Of a stretch of 6,947 nucleotides of DNA, positions 1 to 6,482 are shown piece by piece. The stretch lies in the NCBI GenBank assembly GCA_003224835.1, contig QHZX01000241.1:1-6947 (forward strand). Direction: 5' to 3'. Source of the stretch: Acidobacteriota bacterium (GTDB lineage: Bacteria > Acidobacteriota > Terriglobia > Terriglobales > Acidobacteriaceae). Below the pieces are notes generated by a model. That model did not search any database, had not been told where the DNA came from, and saw nothing but the letters and a program-made list of their open reading frames with translations. Both the position numbers and the translations under genes were made by a program. Each line of letters opens with the position of its first letter. Positions within the stretch are counted from its first letter, which is position 1.

Positions 1-1160
1 TTCCGCGCACGCTTCATATGTCACTGGTCGGCCTGCGTGACATGAGTGTCATCGAGACTCCGCCCAAAGATCGTATTGCGATCCAAACCGTGGTTGCAAA
101 CTGGGACGAAAAACTCATTCGCTCCTCGATCGAACAGGAGTTGGAGCGCGGCGGACAGATTTACTTTGTTCATAATCGCGTGGATACGATCTGGGAGATC
201 GCGGCCAAGCTGCAGTCGCTGGTGCCTTCGGCTCGAATCATGGTGGGACACGGGCAGATGTCCGAGGGCGAACTCGAAAAAGTCATGCTGAAATTCATGC
301 GCCACGAAGCGGACATTCTGGTGGCGACGACGATCATTGAGAACGGACTCGACATTCCGCTATGCAACACGATTCTGATCAACCGCGCCGATCGCTTTGG
401 TCTTTCGGAGTTGTACCAGTTGCGTGGACGCGTCGGAAGATCCAATCGCCGCGCCTACGCTTATTTGCTATTGCCGTCTGAGATTGAATTGACGCCGATT
501 GCGCGCCGCCGGCTGGCGGCCTTAAAAGAGTTTTCCGATCTTGGCGCAGGATTCAAAATCGCCGCGCTCGATCTCGAGCTGCGCGGTGCGGGCAATCTCC
601 TGGGCGGCGAGCAGAGTGGACACATCGAAGCCGTTGGATTCGACCTCTACACGCAGATGCTCGAACAGGCGGTCCGCGAGATGAAGGGCGAAGCCGAACC
701 GCAGCCGCAGGCGCAACTCAACTTGGGACTGAACATTCGGATTCCCGCCGATTACATCACCGAAGAAAATCAACGCTTGCGAATGTACAAGCGGATCGCC
801 GGTGTGGAAACCGAGCGTCAGTTGGCCGACGTGGAAGCAGAGCTGAAAGACCGTTACGGGGAGCCACCACTGCCGGTGCGGCAGCTGCTTCGTTATGCCG
901 CATTGCGGTTACAAGCCGTGCAGGCCGGCGTCACCGCGATTGAACGCAAACGTGACCTGGTCAGCGTCCGTTTCCGTCAAGATGCGCCTGTGGATCCGGG
1001 CAAGCTGGCGAGCTTCGTTTCTTCACAACGTGGAGCGCAGTTTCTGCCTGACGGCACTCTGAAATTTGTAGCAAAAGGTTTAGATCCTAAAGAATTGCTT
1101 GAACAGCTGCAAACTTTGCTCGGCAATCTTGCAGAAAATATGCAGGCGTCGATAGCTTAA
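1..1160 (+). CDS. mfd: Transcription-repair coupling factor Mfd, C-terminal part (5' truncated by window edge)
   Basis: The reading frame is open from base 3 to the TAA at 1158-1160, giving 385 residues; full Mfd is usually about 1,150 residues, so roughly the last third is present. Mfd is a cytoplasmic ATP-dependent DNA translocase that removes stalled RNA polymerase and recruits UvrA to the lesion. Visible signatures, numbered from base 3, are the PRTLHMSLVGLRDMS segment (1-15), a helicase motif IV region GGQIYFVHNRV (50-60), motif V ATTIIENGLDIP (108-119) and motif VI with the arginine finger, QLRGRVGRSNRR (139-150). The TRG translocation motif follows, with LRGAGNLLGGEQSGHIEAVG (193-212). 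The last 130 residues match the Mfd D7 domain (NIRIPADYI, RLRMYKRIAG, DRYGEPP). RecG shares the translocase motifs but lacks this C-terminal domain. The ATG at 18 is internal and not a start. The frame is intact; I see no degradation. Confidence 0.97.
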   Translation, partial: PRTLHMSLVGLRDMSVIETPPKDRIAIQTVVANWDEKLIRSSIEQELERGGQIYFVHNRVDTIWEIAAKLQSLVPSARIMVGHGQMSEGELEKVMLKFMRHEADILVATTIIENGLDIPLCNTILINRADRFGLSELYQLRGRVGRSNRRAYAYLLLPSEIELTPIARRRLAALKEFSDLGAGFKIAALDLELRGAGNLLGGEQSGHIEAVGFDLYTQMLEQAVREMKGEAEPQPQAQLNLGLNIRIPADYITEENQRLRMYKRIAGVETERQLADVEAELKDRYGEPPLPVRQLLRYAALRLQAVQAGVTAIERKRDLVSVRFRQDAPVDPGKLASFVSSQRGAQFLPDGTLKFVAKGLDPKELLEQLQTLLGNLAENMQASIA

Positions 1161-1241
1161 GGTCGCGCGCCTTACACTCCGATAGCGATCATGCCGAAAA
1201 TGCCCTGCTCTCTTGTTGTGATACCGTAAATCGGGACGCAA

Positions 1242-2963
1242 ATGAAAAATCCTACATTTTTCCTGACCTTACTATTGTGCTTAGCTTCGGTGTTACCTCT
1301 ACGTGCTGAAAGCCAAAATGTGGCCGCCTTCAATGCGCTGGTGGACAAGTATTTTGATTTTTACTTCTCCTTTCACCCGACGGATGGTACCGCTGCTGGT
1401 TTTCATCAATACGACCAAAAACTTGAAGACTATTCCGCGTCCGCGCAAGCTCAACAAATACGCGGCTTCAGGGATTTTCTGGGCAAGTTCCAAGCAGTCG
1501 ATGCTTCGAAGTTACCCGCCGATACTGCTGCCGATCGCGACTGGGTGATCAGTTCGATTCATTCCGAACTACTCGAGCTTGAAAACATCCAGATGTGGAA
1601 GAAGGATCCGGACCACTACAGCGGGGCAGTGACCAACAGCATTTTCGTGATCATGAAGCGAAACTACGCTTCGCCTGAGGAGCGTCTGCGCTCGGCCACA
1701 GAGCGAGAACGGCAGATCCCGAAGGCTCTCGAATACGCACGTGAAAACCTGCAGAATCCGCCGAAAATTTATACCCAGATTGCGCTCGAACAACTGCCCG
1801 ACGAAACCGATTTCTTCCGCAAAGATGTGCCCGAGGCATTCTCAGATGTAAAAGATCCCAAGCTGCTGGCGGAATTCAAGGCTTCAACCCAGGGCGTTAT
1901 AGACGCTTTTGATAGCTATCAGAAATATCTGAACGATTCTTTGCTGCCTAAAGCCGATGGTGATTTCCGCCTCGGTGCTGACAACTATCGCAAGAAATTG
2001 CTTTATAACGAAATGGTCGACATCCCACTCGACCGGCTGCTCGCGATCGGGTACGAAGACCTGCACCGTAATCAGGCCGCGCTGAAGAAAGTCGCTGCGG
2101 AAATCGACCCCAAACGTCCGGTGCAAGAGGTCGTAGCCGAGCTGCAGAACCAGCATCCCGCCCCCGACCAACTACTGCAAGCTTTCCGCGATACATTTTC
2201 GGGGCTGACCAGTTTCATCGAAAGCAAGAAGATTGTCACGATTCCCGCCAGCCAGCCGCCGATCCTTGAGCCCACGCCTCCATTCGAGCGTGCGACCACC
2301 GAAGCTTCCATGGATACTCCCGGAGCTTACGAGACCCGGGACCGCAAGGCTTTTTTTAATGTCACTACTCCGGATCCGAAATGGCCGCCGCAGCGCATCG
2401 AGGACTGGATGAAGACTTTCAATAACAGCATGATTCCCGGCACTTCGATTCATGAGGTCTATCCCGGCCACTTCGTACAATTTGTGTGGATCGAGAAAAA
2501 TCCTTCGAAAATCCGCAAGCTGATCTTCTCAGGAACCAACGCCGAAGGATGGGCGCACTACTGTGAGCAAATGATGCTCGATCAAGGTTATGGCAACGGC
2601 GATCTTAAATTGCGTCTGGGACAGCTGGAGGATGCGCTGCTGCGTAATGCACGTTATATCGTCGGTATACAGTTGCACACCGGCAACATGACCCTGGATC
2701 AGGCGCGAAAATTCTTTGTGGAAGAGGGATTCCAGACTGCTGCCGTAGCCGACGTCGAAACCAAACGGGGTACCGGCGATCCAACTTATCTCATGTACAC
2801 GCTTGGCAAGCTGCAAATTCTCAAGCTGCGAGAGGATTATCGTAAAATGCGCGGAAACGATTTCAGCCTCTTGGAATTTCACAATCGGCTAATGGAGCAG
2901 GGCGGCGTGCCGCTGAAGATTATTCGTAAAGCCATGCTGGGAAATGACAGCCCTACGCTTTGA
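1242..2963 (+). CDS. Exported DUF885-family protein, probable zinc metallopeptidase
   Basis: This 573-residue protein starts at ATG 1242, preceded by a short GGGA (1233-1236) at 5 nt spacing. The N-terminus is a Sec signal peptide: a Lys at position 2, a hydrophobic core from about 6 to 20, and a likely cut after Ala22 (PLRA/ES). Cys13 is not in a proper lipobox, so the protein is probably periplasmic or secreted rather than a lipoprotein. The family signature is HEVYPGH at 404-410 (H-E-x-x-P-G-H), followed by EGWAHYCEQ at 435-443; in DUF885 (PF05960) these are the conserved motifs and are thought to make a zinc site, with His404, His410 and a Glu from the second motif as candidate ligands. 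The C-terminal block GDPTYLMYTLGKLQILKLR and FHNRLMEQGGVPL are also typical. Length is normal for the family. It lies 81 bp after mfd and 48 bp before galU; no functional link is evident. The substrate is unknown, and peptidase activity is inferred from motifs. Confidence 0.92.
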   Translation: MKNPTFFLTLLLCLASVLPLRAESQNVAAFNALVDKYFDFYFSFHPTDGTAAGFHQYDQKLEDYSASAQAQQIRGFRDFLGKFQAVDASKLPADTAADRDWVISSIHSELLELENIQMWKKDPDHYSGAVTNSIFVIMKRNYASPEERLRSATERERQIPKALEYARENLQNPPKIYTQIALEQLPDETDFFRKDVPEAFSDVKDPKLLAEFKASTQGVIDAFDSYQKYLNDSLLPKADGDFRLGADNYRKKLLYNEMVDIPLDRLLAIGYEDLHRNQAALKKVAAEIDPKRPVQEVVAELQNQHPAPDQLLQAFRDTFSGLTSFIESKKIVTIPASQPPILEPTPPFERATTEASMDTPGAYETRDRKAFFNVTTPDPKWPPQRIEDWMKTFNNSMIPGTSIHEVYPGHFVQFVWIEKNPSKIRKLIFSGTNAEGWAHYCEQMMLDQGYGNGDLKLRLGQLEDALLRNARYIVGIQLHTGNMTLDQARKFFVEEGFQTAAVADVETKRGTGDPTYLMYTLGKLQILKLREDYRKMRGNDFSLLEFHNRLMEQGGVPLKIIRKAMLGNDSPTL

Positions 2964-3011
2964 TGTAAAGCTGCATCCAAAGCCGTTCACGTTCGCGCAA
3001 GGCCAATAACT

Positions 3012-3809
3012 ATGATGAATGTCTGCAAAGCCGTTTTCCCAGCAGCCGGATTGGGAACTCGATTTCTGCCCGCGACCAAAGCTCAACCCAAGGAGATGCT
3101 GCCGCTGGTAGACAAGCCGATCATTCAATACGGCGTTGAGGAGGCAATGGCCGCGGGCTGCGACCAGATCATCATGGTCACGGGTCGTGGCAAGACTGCG
3201 ATTGAAGACCATTTCGACGTCAGCTTCGAGCTGGAAAAAATCCTGGAAGAGAAGGGAAAAAAGGACCTGCTGAAGGTCGTGCGGCAAATTTCAGACATGA
3301 TCCACGTCGCCTATGTCCGGCAAAAAGAGGCGTTGGGACTCGGACACGCAGTGCTGACGGCGCGTGAGCTAGTCGGACATGAGGCGTTTGCAGTCCTGCT
3401 CGCCGATGATGTCATCGATGCGGAAGTGCCCGTGCTCAAGCAGATGATACGTGTCTTTGAGCAGACCCAATGCTCGGTGATTGCAACTCAGATCGTCGAA
3501 GGGGCAGCCATTTCAGCCTACGGCGTGCTCGACGTGAAGCCCGCGGATGGCCGACAGGGCGGACGTTTATACGAAATCTTAAATATGGTCGAGAAACCGC
3601 CGTTCGAAGAGGCGCCTTCGAACCTGGCCATTATTGGGCGCTATATTCTGACCCCTACCATCTTCGACGTCCTCGAGCACACGCCGGTCGGTAAGGGTGG
3701 CGAATTGCAATTGACCGACGCGATGCGATTGCTGCTGAAGCGTGAAAAAATGTACGCCTATGTTTATGAAGGCAAACGCCACGACATAAACTGGATTGAT
3801 ATCGAGTGA
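3012..3809 (+). CDS. galU: UTP-glucose-1-phosphate uridylyltransferase, short C-terminus
   Basis: GalU makes UDP-glucose from UTP and glucose-1-phosphate in the cytoplasm, feeding cell-envelope polysaccharide, exopolysaccharide and trehalose synthesis. The 265-residue protein opens with the nucleotidyltransferase signature KAVFPAAGLGTRFLPATKAQ (6-25) and PKEMLPLVDKPIIQYGVEEA (26-45). Further family blocks are EALGLGHAVLTA, FAVLLADDVIDA, the MVEKP segment, and GKGGELQLTDAMRLL near the end. I chose ATG 3012, which has AAGG at 2999-3002 (9 nt spacing); the adjacent ATG 3015 is an equally possible start that drops one Met. Usual GalU length is about 285-300. Here the sequence stops at GKRHDINWIDIE, where relatives continue with a D-x-G-x-K-x-G-type segment and about 25-30 more residues, so the C-terminal helix is missing. 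It follows the DUF885 gene by 48 bp with no clear promoter between them and could be co-transcribed. The family assignment is firm; full activity is less certain. Confidence 0.93.
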   Translation: MMNVCKAVFPAAGLGTRFLPATKAQPKEMLPLVDKPIIQYGVEEAMAAGCDQIIMVTGRGKTAIEDHFDVSFELEKILEEKGKKDLLKVVRQISDMIHVAYVRQKEALGLGHAVLTARELVGHEAFAVLLADDVIDAEVPVLKQMIRVFEQTQCSVIATQIVEGAAISAYGVLDVKPADGRQGGRLYEILNMVEKPPFEEAPSNLAIIGRYILTPTIFDVLEHTPVGKGGELQLTDAMRLLLKREKMYAYVYEGKRHDINWIDIE

Positions 3810-3812
3810 TTC

Positions 3813-3830
3813 CGAGGGACATTTTCCTCG
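3813..3830. terminator. Small hairpin between convergent galU and purE
   Basis: A 7-bp stem (3813-3819 with 3824-3830, one G-T wobble) closes a 4-nt loop in the 39-bp gap between the two convergent stop codons. Its position fits a shared transcription end point, but no T-run follows it on either strand, so intrinsic termination is not demonstrated. Confidence 0.35.
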
Positions 3831-3848
3831 ATTCGGATCGACGAACTG

Positions 3849-4352
3849 CTAGGTCCCGCTTTCCTTCAGCTTCTTCGATTTTTCCTCAACTCCCTTTGCC
3901 AGCTTCTCTTTGTGCGCATGAAGTTTCTGCGCGATCGCAGAATCTGCCACTCCTAAAATTTGCGCCGCCAGAATTCCGGCATTAGTCGCGCCCGGTTTTC
4001 CGATCGCGACCGTTGCCACCGGAATTCCTGCCGGCATCTGTCCCGTTGCCAACAGCGAGTCTAATCCGTTCAGGGAGGTCGCAGAAATTGGAACTCCGAT
4101 CACCGGAAGCGTCGTGTGCGCGGCGATCACCCCTGCTAGATGTGCAGCTCCGCCAGCGCCCGCAATGATCACTCGAATTCCGCGATCGGCAGCCTTACGC
4201 GCATAGTCGGCCGTGCGGTCAGGCGAGCGATGCGCAGAAGTCACATCGATTTCGTATGCAATGCCGAAACCCTCCAGCGCTTTTCCTGCCTCGCGCATGA
4301 TCTCAAGATCAGAATCACTTCCCATCACAATAGAAACCACAGGCTTGCTCAT
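3849..4352 (-). CDS. purE: N5-carboxyaminoimidazole ribonucleotide mutase (class I PurE)
   Basis: PurE converts N5-CAIR to CAIR in de novo purine synthesis in the cytoplasm. The 167-residue length is that of class I PurE. Diagnostic blocks are GSDSD (11-15, phosphate binding), SAHRSPDRT (39-47, with the catalytic-region His41), AGAGGAAHLAGVIAAHTTLP, LNGLDSLLATGQMPAGIPVA and NAGILAAQIL. The class I form works with PurK, which makes N5-CAIR; class II PurE of animals would not need it. The start ATG at 4352-4350 has an AGGAG ribosome site at 4362-4358 (5 nt spacing), the best such site in the window. The C-terminus ends in a Lys/Glu-rich tail of about 20 residues that is likely helical. The gene lies 88 bp downstream of purD on the same strand, and the gap holds two palindromes. 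It ends convergently against galU. Confidence 0.97.
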   Translation of the reverse strand: MSKPVVSIVMGSDSDLEIMREAGKALEGFGIAYEIDVTSAHRSPDRTADYARKAADRGIRVIIAGAGGAAHLAGVIAAHTTLPVIGVPISATSLNGLDSLLATGQMPAGIPVATVAIGKPGATNAGILAAQILGVADSAIAQKLHAHKEKLAKGVEEKSKKLKESGT

Positions 4353-4357
4353 TCGTT

Positions 4358-4362
4358 CTCCT
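4358..4362 (-). promoter_or_regulatory. purE ribosome binding site
   Basis: AGGAG on the - strand, 5 nt before the purE ATG. It gives purE its own efficient translation start even though it is downstream of purD, and contrasts with purD, which has no such site. Confidence 0.7.
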
Positions 4363-4369
4363 GAAGATT

Positions 4370-4393
4370 AGCGGTTGAAGCCGCTCGTTTTTT
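4370..4393 (+). terminator. Intrinsic-terminator-like hairpin facing the + strand
   Basis: On the + strand a stem of five Watson-Crick pairs plus one G-T wobble (4370-4375 with 4380-4385), closing a TGAA tetraloop, is followed two bases later by six T residues (4388-4393). This is the layout of a Rho-independent terminator for rightward transcription. No + strand gene ends nearby (galU stops about 560 bp earlier), so if it works it would stop read-through from galU into the antisense side of purD. On the - strand, where purD-purE is read, the hairpin is preceded by A residues and would not terminate. It may instead simply be part of the repeat described at 4370-4426. Confidence 0.4.
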
Positions 4394-4426
4394 GTTCCGG
4401 CTCATTGGCACGACTCAAGCCGTGCC
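4370..4426. repeat. Pair of REP-like palindromes in the purD-purE gap
   Basis: Two imperfect palindromes sit 21 bp apart in an 88-bp gap. Palindrome one is 4370-4385 (AGCGG arms). Palindrome two is 4407-4426, with perfect 6-bp arms GGCACG and CGTGCC and an 8-nt loop. Read on the - strand, both centres are alike: CGGCTTCAACCG and CGGCTTGAGTCG, i.e. a shared CGGCTT-n-A core with different outer arms. Such paired palindromes resemble REP/BIME-type elements, and GGCTT-centred intergenic hairpins are something I associate from memory with acidobacterial genomes. Copy number cannot be judged from one window. Confidence 0.5.
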
Positions 4427-4440
4427 CTGAACACCTAAAA

Positions 4441-5712
4441 TCACTTTTTCAGCGCTCTCGCGCCAATGTCTTTGCGGTAATGCGCGCCATCAAATTGGAT
4501 CTTACTGGCCGCCTCGTACGCACGATCGGCGGCGTTGTCGAGACTAGCAGCCCGTGCGGTCACGCCCAGCACTCGGCCACCCGATGTATAAAAAGCTCCA
4601 TCACGAACGCTGGTTCCAGCATGAAATACTTTCACGCCTTCGACTTCGTCCGCGTCTTCAATCCCGGTAATTTTCTTTCCTACTTCAATGGTTCCCGGAT
4701 ATCCGCCCGACGCCATCACCACACAAACCGAAGCATCTTGCGACCAGCGAAAGTTGCCGTCGCTCACGCGCCCCTCAATTGATGCCTCAATTGCCTCGAG
4801 CAAATCGCTTTCAAGCCTCATCATGATGGGCTGGGTCTCCGGATCACCGAAGCGGCAGTTGAATTCGAGCACCATCGGGCCGCGGGCAGTCATCATCAGC
4901 CCGCAGTAAAGAATTCCCTTGTATGTCATGCCCTCGGCTTTCATGCCCTCGATTACCGGGCGGGCGACGTGCTGCAGCAGCCAGTTGCTCATCTGCTGGT
5001 CCAGCAATTGCGAAGTCGAATACGCGCCCATGCCGCCCGTGTTCGGACCGGTGTCGCCGTCGCCCACCCGCTTGTGGTCCTGCGCGGCCACCAAGGGAGC
5101 GACGCGTTCTCCGTCGCTGAGCACCAGAAATGAAATCTCGTCTCCCTTCAGGCATTCTTCAATCACAACACGCGCCCCGGCCTCGCCGAGCATTTTTCCG
5201 CTAAGCATTTCGGCCCCGGTTGCGGCAGCTTCGTCTTTGGTCTTAGCGATAACCACGCCCTTTCCAGCGGCAAGCCCGTCGGCCTTGATCACCACCGGCG
5301 TGCTGAACCGGCCAATCGCGTGGTCGAACTCCCCGAGCGAATCACAAATCGCGTAGTGAGACGTGGGAATGCGGCGCCGGTGCATGAATTCTTTGGCGAA
5401 ACTTTTGCTGGTTTCCAGTTGCGCGGCAGCCTTGGTCGGGCCGAATACCGGCCAGCCATGCCGGGTGAACTCGTCCACGATCCCAAGCTGAAGCGGCAGT
5501 TCGGGGCCGACGACGGTCAAGTCTGGCTTGAGTTGTGCCGCAAGTCTCACGATCGATTCCAGACTTTTTAGGTCGACTGGCGCGCATTCGGCCTCACCGC
5601 TGATCCCGCCGTTTCCAGGCGCGCAATAGAGTTCGCTGATCCGCGGCGATTGCCGCAGTTTCCATGCTAGCGCGTGCTCGCGTCCGCCATTACCTATGAG
5701 GAGAACTTTCAT
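4441..5712 (-). CDS. purD: Phosphoribosylamine-glycine ligase (GAR synthetase)
   Basis: PurD joins glycine to 5-phosphoribosylamine using ATP, the second step of de novo purine synthesis. The 423-residue protein has the full architecture of the family: N-terminal domain with MKVLLIGNGGREHALAWKL (1-19), CAPGNGG (30-36) and VVGPELPL (67-74); the ATP-grasp domain with KADGLAAGKGVVIA (143-156), QDHKRVGDGDTGPNTGGMGA (211-230) and the Mg/ATP-binding LEFNCRFGDPETQ (282-294); and the C-terminal domain with GGYPG (336-340) and GGRVLGVTA (378-386). Length is normal. The start is fixed by the conserved N-terminus. No Shine-Dalgarno-like purine run precedes it, and a promoter lies so close that the mRNA may be leaderless. 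It is probably the first gene of a purD-purE transcript; the NTF2-like gene upstream on the same strand is 153 bp away and likely separate. Confidence 0.98.
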   Translation of the reverse strand: MKVLLIGNGGREHALAWKLRQSPRISELYCAPGNGGISGEAECAPVDLKSLESIVRLAAQLKPDLTVVGPELPLQLGIVDEFTRHGWPVFGPTKAAAQLETSKSFAKEFMHRRRIPTSHYAICDSLGEFDHAIGRFSTPVVIKADGLAAGKGVVIAKTKDEAAATGAEMLSGKMLGEAGARVVIEECLKGDEISFLVLSDGERVAPLVAAQDHKRVGDGDTGPNTGGMGAYSTSQLLDQQMSNWLLQHVARPVIEGMKAEGMTYKGILYCGLMMTARGPMVLEFNCRFGDPETQPIMMRLESDLLEAIEASIEGRVSDGNFRWSQDASVCVVMASGGYPGTIEVGKKITGIEDADEVEGVKVFHAGTSVRDGAFYTSGGRVLGVTARAASLDNAADRAYEAASKIQFDGAHYRKDIGARALKK

Positions 5713-5726
5713 GGCCAGAGGAAATA

Positions 5727-5756
5727 AGGTTAGGGTGAGGAAGAATCTATTGTCAA
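5727..5756 (-). promoter_or_regulatory. Probable sigma-70-type promoter for purD-purE
   Basis: On the - strand a perfect TTGACA (5756-5751) is followed after 18 bp by TAACCT (5732-5727), which keeps the T-A-x-x-x-T frame of a -10 box. The -10 box ends 14 nt before the purD ATG, so transcription would begin only about 6-8 nt before the start codon. The -35 match is strong and the -10 match weak. No purine-repressor-like operator or purine riboswitch is apparent around it. Confidence 0.5.
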
Positions 5757-5865
5757 ACTTCGAGGGATAGTATTAGGCCCGGGAGCGTGGCCCCCGTCGT
5801 CGACGGCTGATCATGCCTGGCAAGAAATCAAGGTAAAGAACGGAAGCTGCTTGCTGCAACTCGGA

Positions 5866-6336
5866 CTACTTGGCCGAACAATTTTCCCGCCCTGTATCGG
5901 CGACACTTGCGATAAGCCACTTGCCATCGGTGCGAACAAGGCTGAACAAGTCCGTCCCGCAGTGGTCTACTTTGCCATCTACCAGAAAGTCAAACGAAGC
6001 CCACACCACCGCCAGATCGTGATCGATCCGCACTAACGGATTATGGATTCTCTCCTCAATGTGAGTCGCTCCGGGGCGTCCCACGCGGTCCGCAAATGCC
6101 TCAAAGGTCATCTGAGTGGGCTTGCCGTCCCGCATCAGCACCATGGTGCCGCCAGTGAGCAAAGGTTTCCTGATCGCATCCGGGTCACGTTTCGCCATGC
6201 CGTCGAACAATGCCATTACCGGCGCGAGGACCGCCTGCTGATCTGCTGGTGCGGCTTGCAGAGAAGAAATCAAAAAAGGGATGACGGTTGCACCAGCAAG
6301 AACGGACACGAAGCGCGATGAATGAAATATGTTCAT
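5866..6336 (-). CDS. Small exported NTF2/SnoaL-like protein
   Basis: With ATG 6336 the protein has 156 residues. A TTG eight codons upstream (6360) also stays in frame, but the ATG gives a cleaner signal peptide and has AAGAG just before it. Residues 1-28 look like a Sec signal: Arg8, a hydrophobic stretch from about 10 to 26, and a likely cut after Ala28 (LQA/APADQQ). The mature part of about 128 residues has the pattern of an NTF2-fold domain of the SnoaL/DUF4440/lumazine-binding-like group: a first helix ending in FDGMAKRDPDAIRKPL, a central strand with VRIDHDLAVVWASFDF, and the closing block DHCGTDLFSLVRTDGKWLIASVADTGR. Two cysteines (126 and 153) remain after export and might form a disulfide. 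The domain is used by both enzymes and binding proteins; no catalytic set is obvious, so no function is assigned. It is flanked by 153 bp and 146 bp gaps and probably has its own promoter. Confidence 0.8.
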   Translation of the reverse strand: MNIFHSSRFVSVLAGATVIPFLISSLQAAPADQQAVLAPVMALFDGMAKRDPDAIRKPLLTGGTMVLMRDGKPTQMTFEAFADRVGRPGATHIEERIHNPLVRIDHDLAVVWASFDFLVDGKVDHCGTDLFSLVRTDGKWLIASVADTGRENCSAK

Positions 6337-6365
6337 GGCTCTTGATTCTAAACTGAGCAACTATT

Positions 6366-6383
6366 TGCAGTTATAAGACTGCA
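6366..6383. promoter_or_regulatory. Palindrome containing a possible -10 box upstream of the NTF2-like gene
   Basis: TGCAGT-N6-ACTGCA is a perfect 6-bp inverted repeat. On the - strand the sequence TATAAC (6375-6370), five of six matches to a -10 box, overlaps its loop and inner arm. It lies 33 nt from the ATG at 6336, a sensible promoter distance. I find no good -35 box 16-18 bp upstream. It could be an operator over a promoter, or a weak hairpin after the S9 gene; neither role is shown. Confidence 0.3.
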
Positions 6384-6482
6384 TTTAAATCTCCGACTCG
6401 CTCGAAAAGCATGTATGTACGAAGAATATGAAAGTGAAGTGCACGGCGTGGAACCAACATCTGTTTTGAGACTGCCACTTCT

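Noticed and set aside
1161..1241. Possible promoter between mfd and the DUF885 gene (TTGTTG and GATACC-like elements)
   Set aside because: The matches to -35 and -10 boxes are poor and the spacing is wrong; a repeated CGATAGC around the mfd stop is too short to interpret.
2351..2357. Run of seven T residues inside the DUF885 gene
   Set aside because: It encodes in-frame Phe-Phe within an intact reading frame with family-typical sequence on both sides; no sign of slippage.
2529..2882. Open frame of 117 codons on the - strand opposite the DUF885 gene
   Set aside because: Shadow of a well-supported coding region; no recognisable motif and no supporting ribosome site seen.
3257..3263. A-AAA-AAG heptamer in the correct frame within galU, the classic -1 slippery site
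   Set aside because: The -1 frame stops at 3365-3367 and would only truncate the enzyme; no strong downstream stem or upstream Shine-Dalgarno was evident, and it encodes an ordinary Lys-rich stretch.
4919..5356. Open frame of 145 codons on the + strand opposite purD
   Set aside because: It is the antisense shadow of a highly conserved gene, is rich in Ser/Pro/Arg of the kind such shadows give, and has no recognisable domain.
5794..5806. CCGTC-GTC-GACGG mini-hairpin downstream of the NTF2-like gene
   Set aside because: Five base pairs with a three-base loop and no T-run on either strand; not enough to call a terminator.
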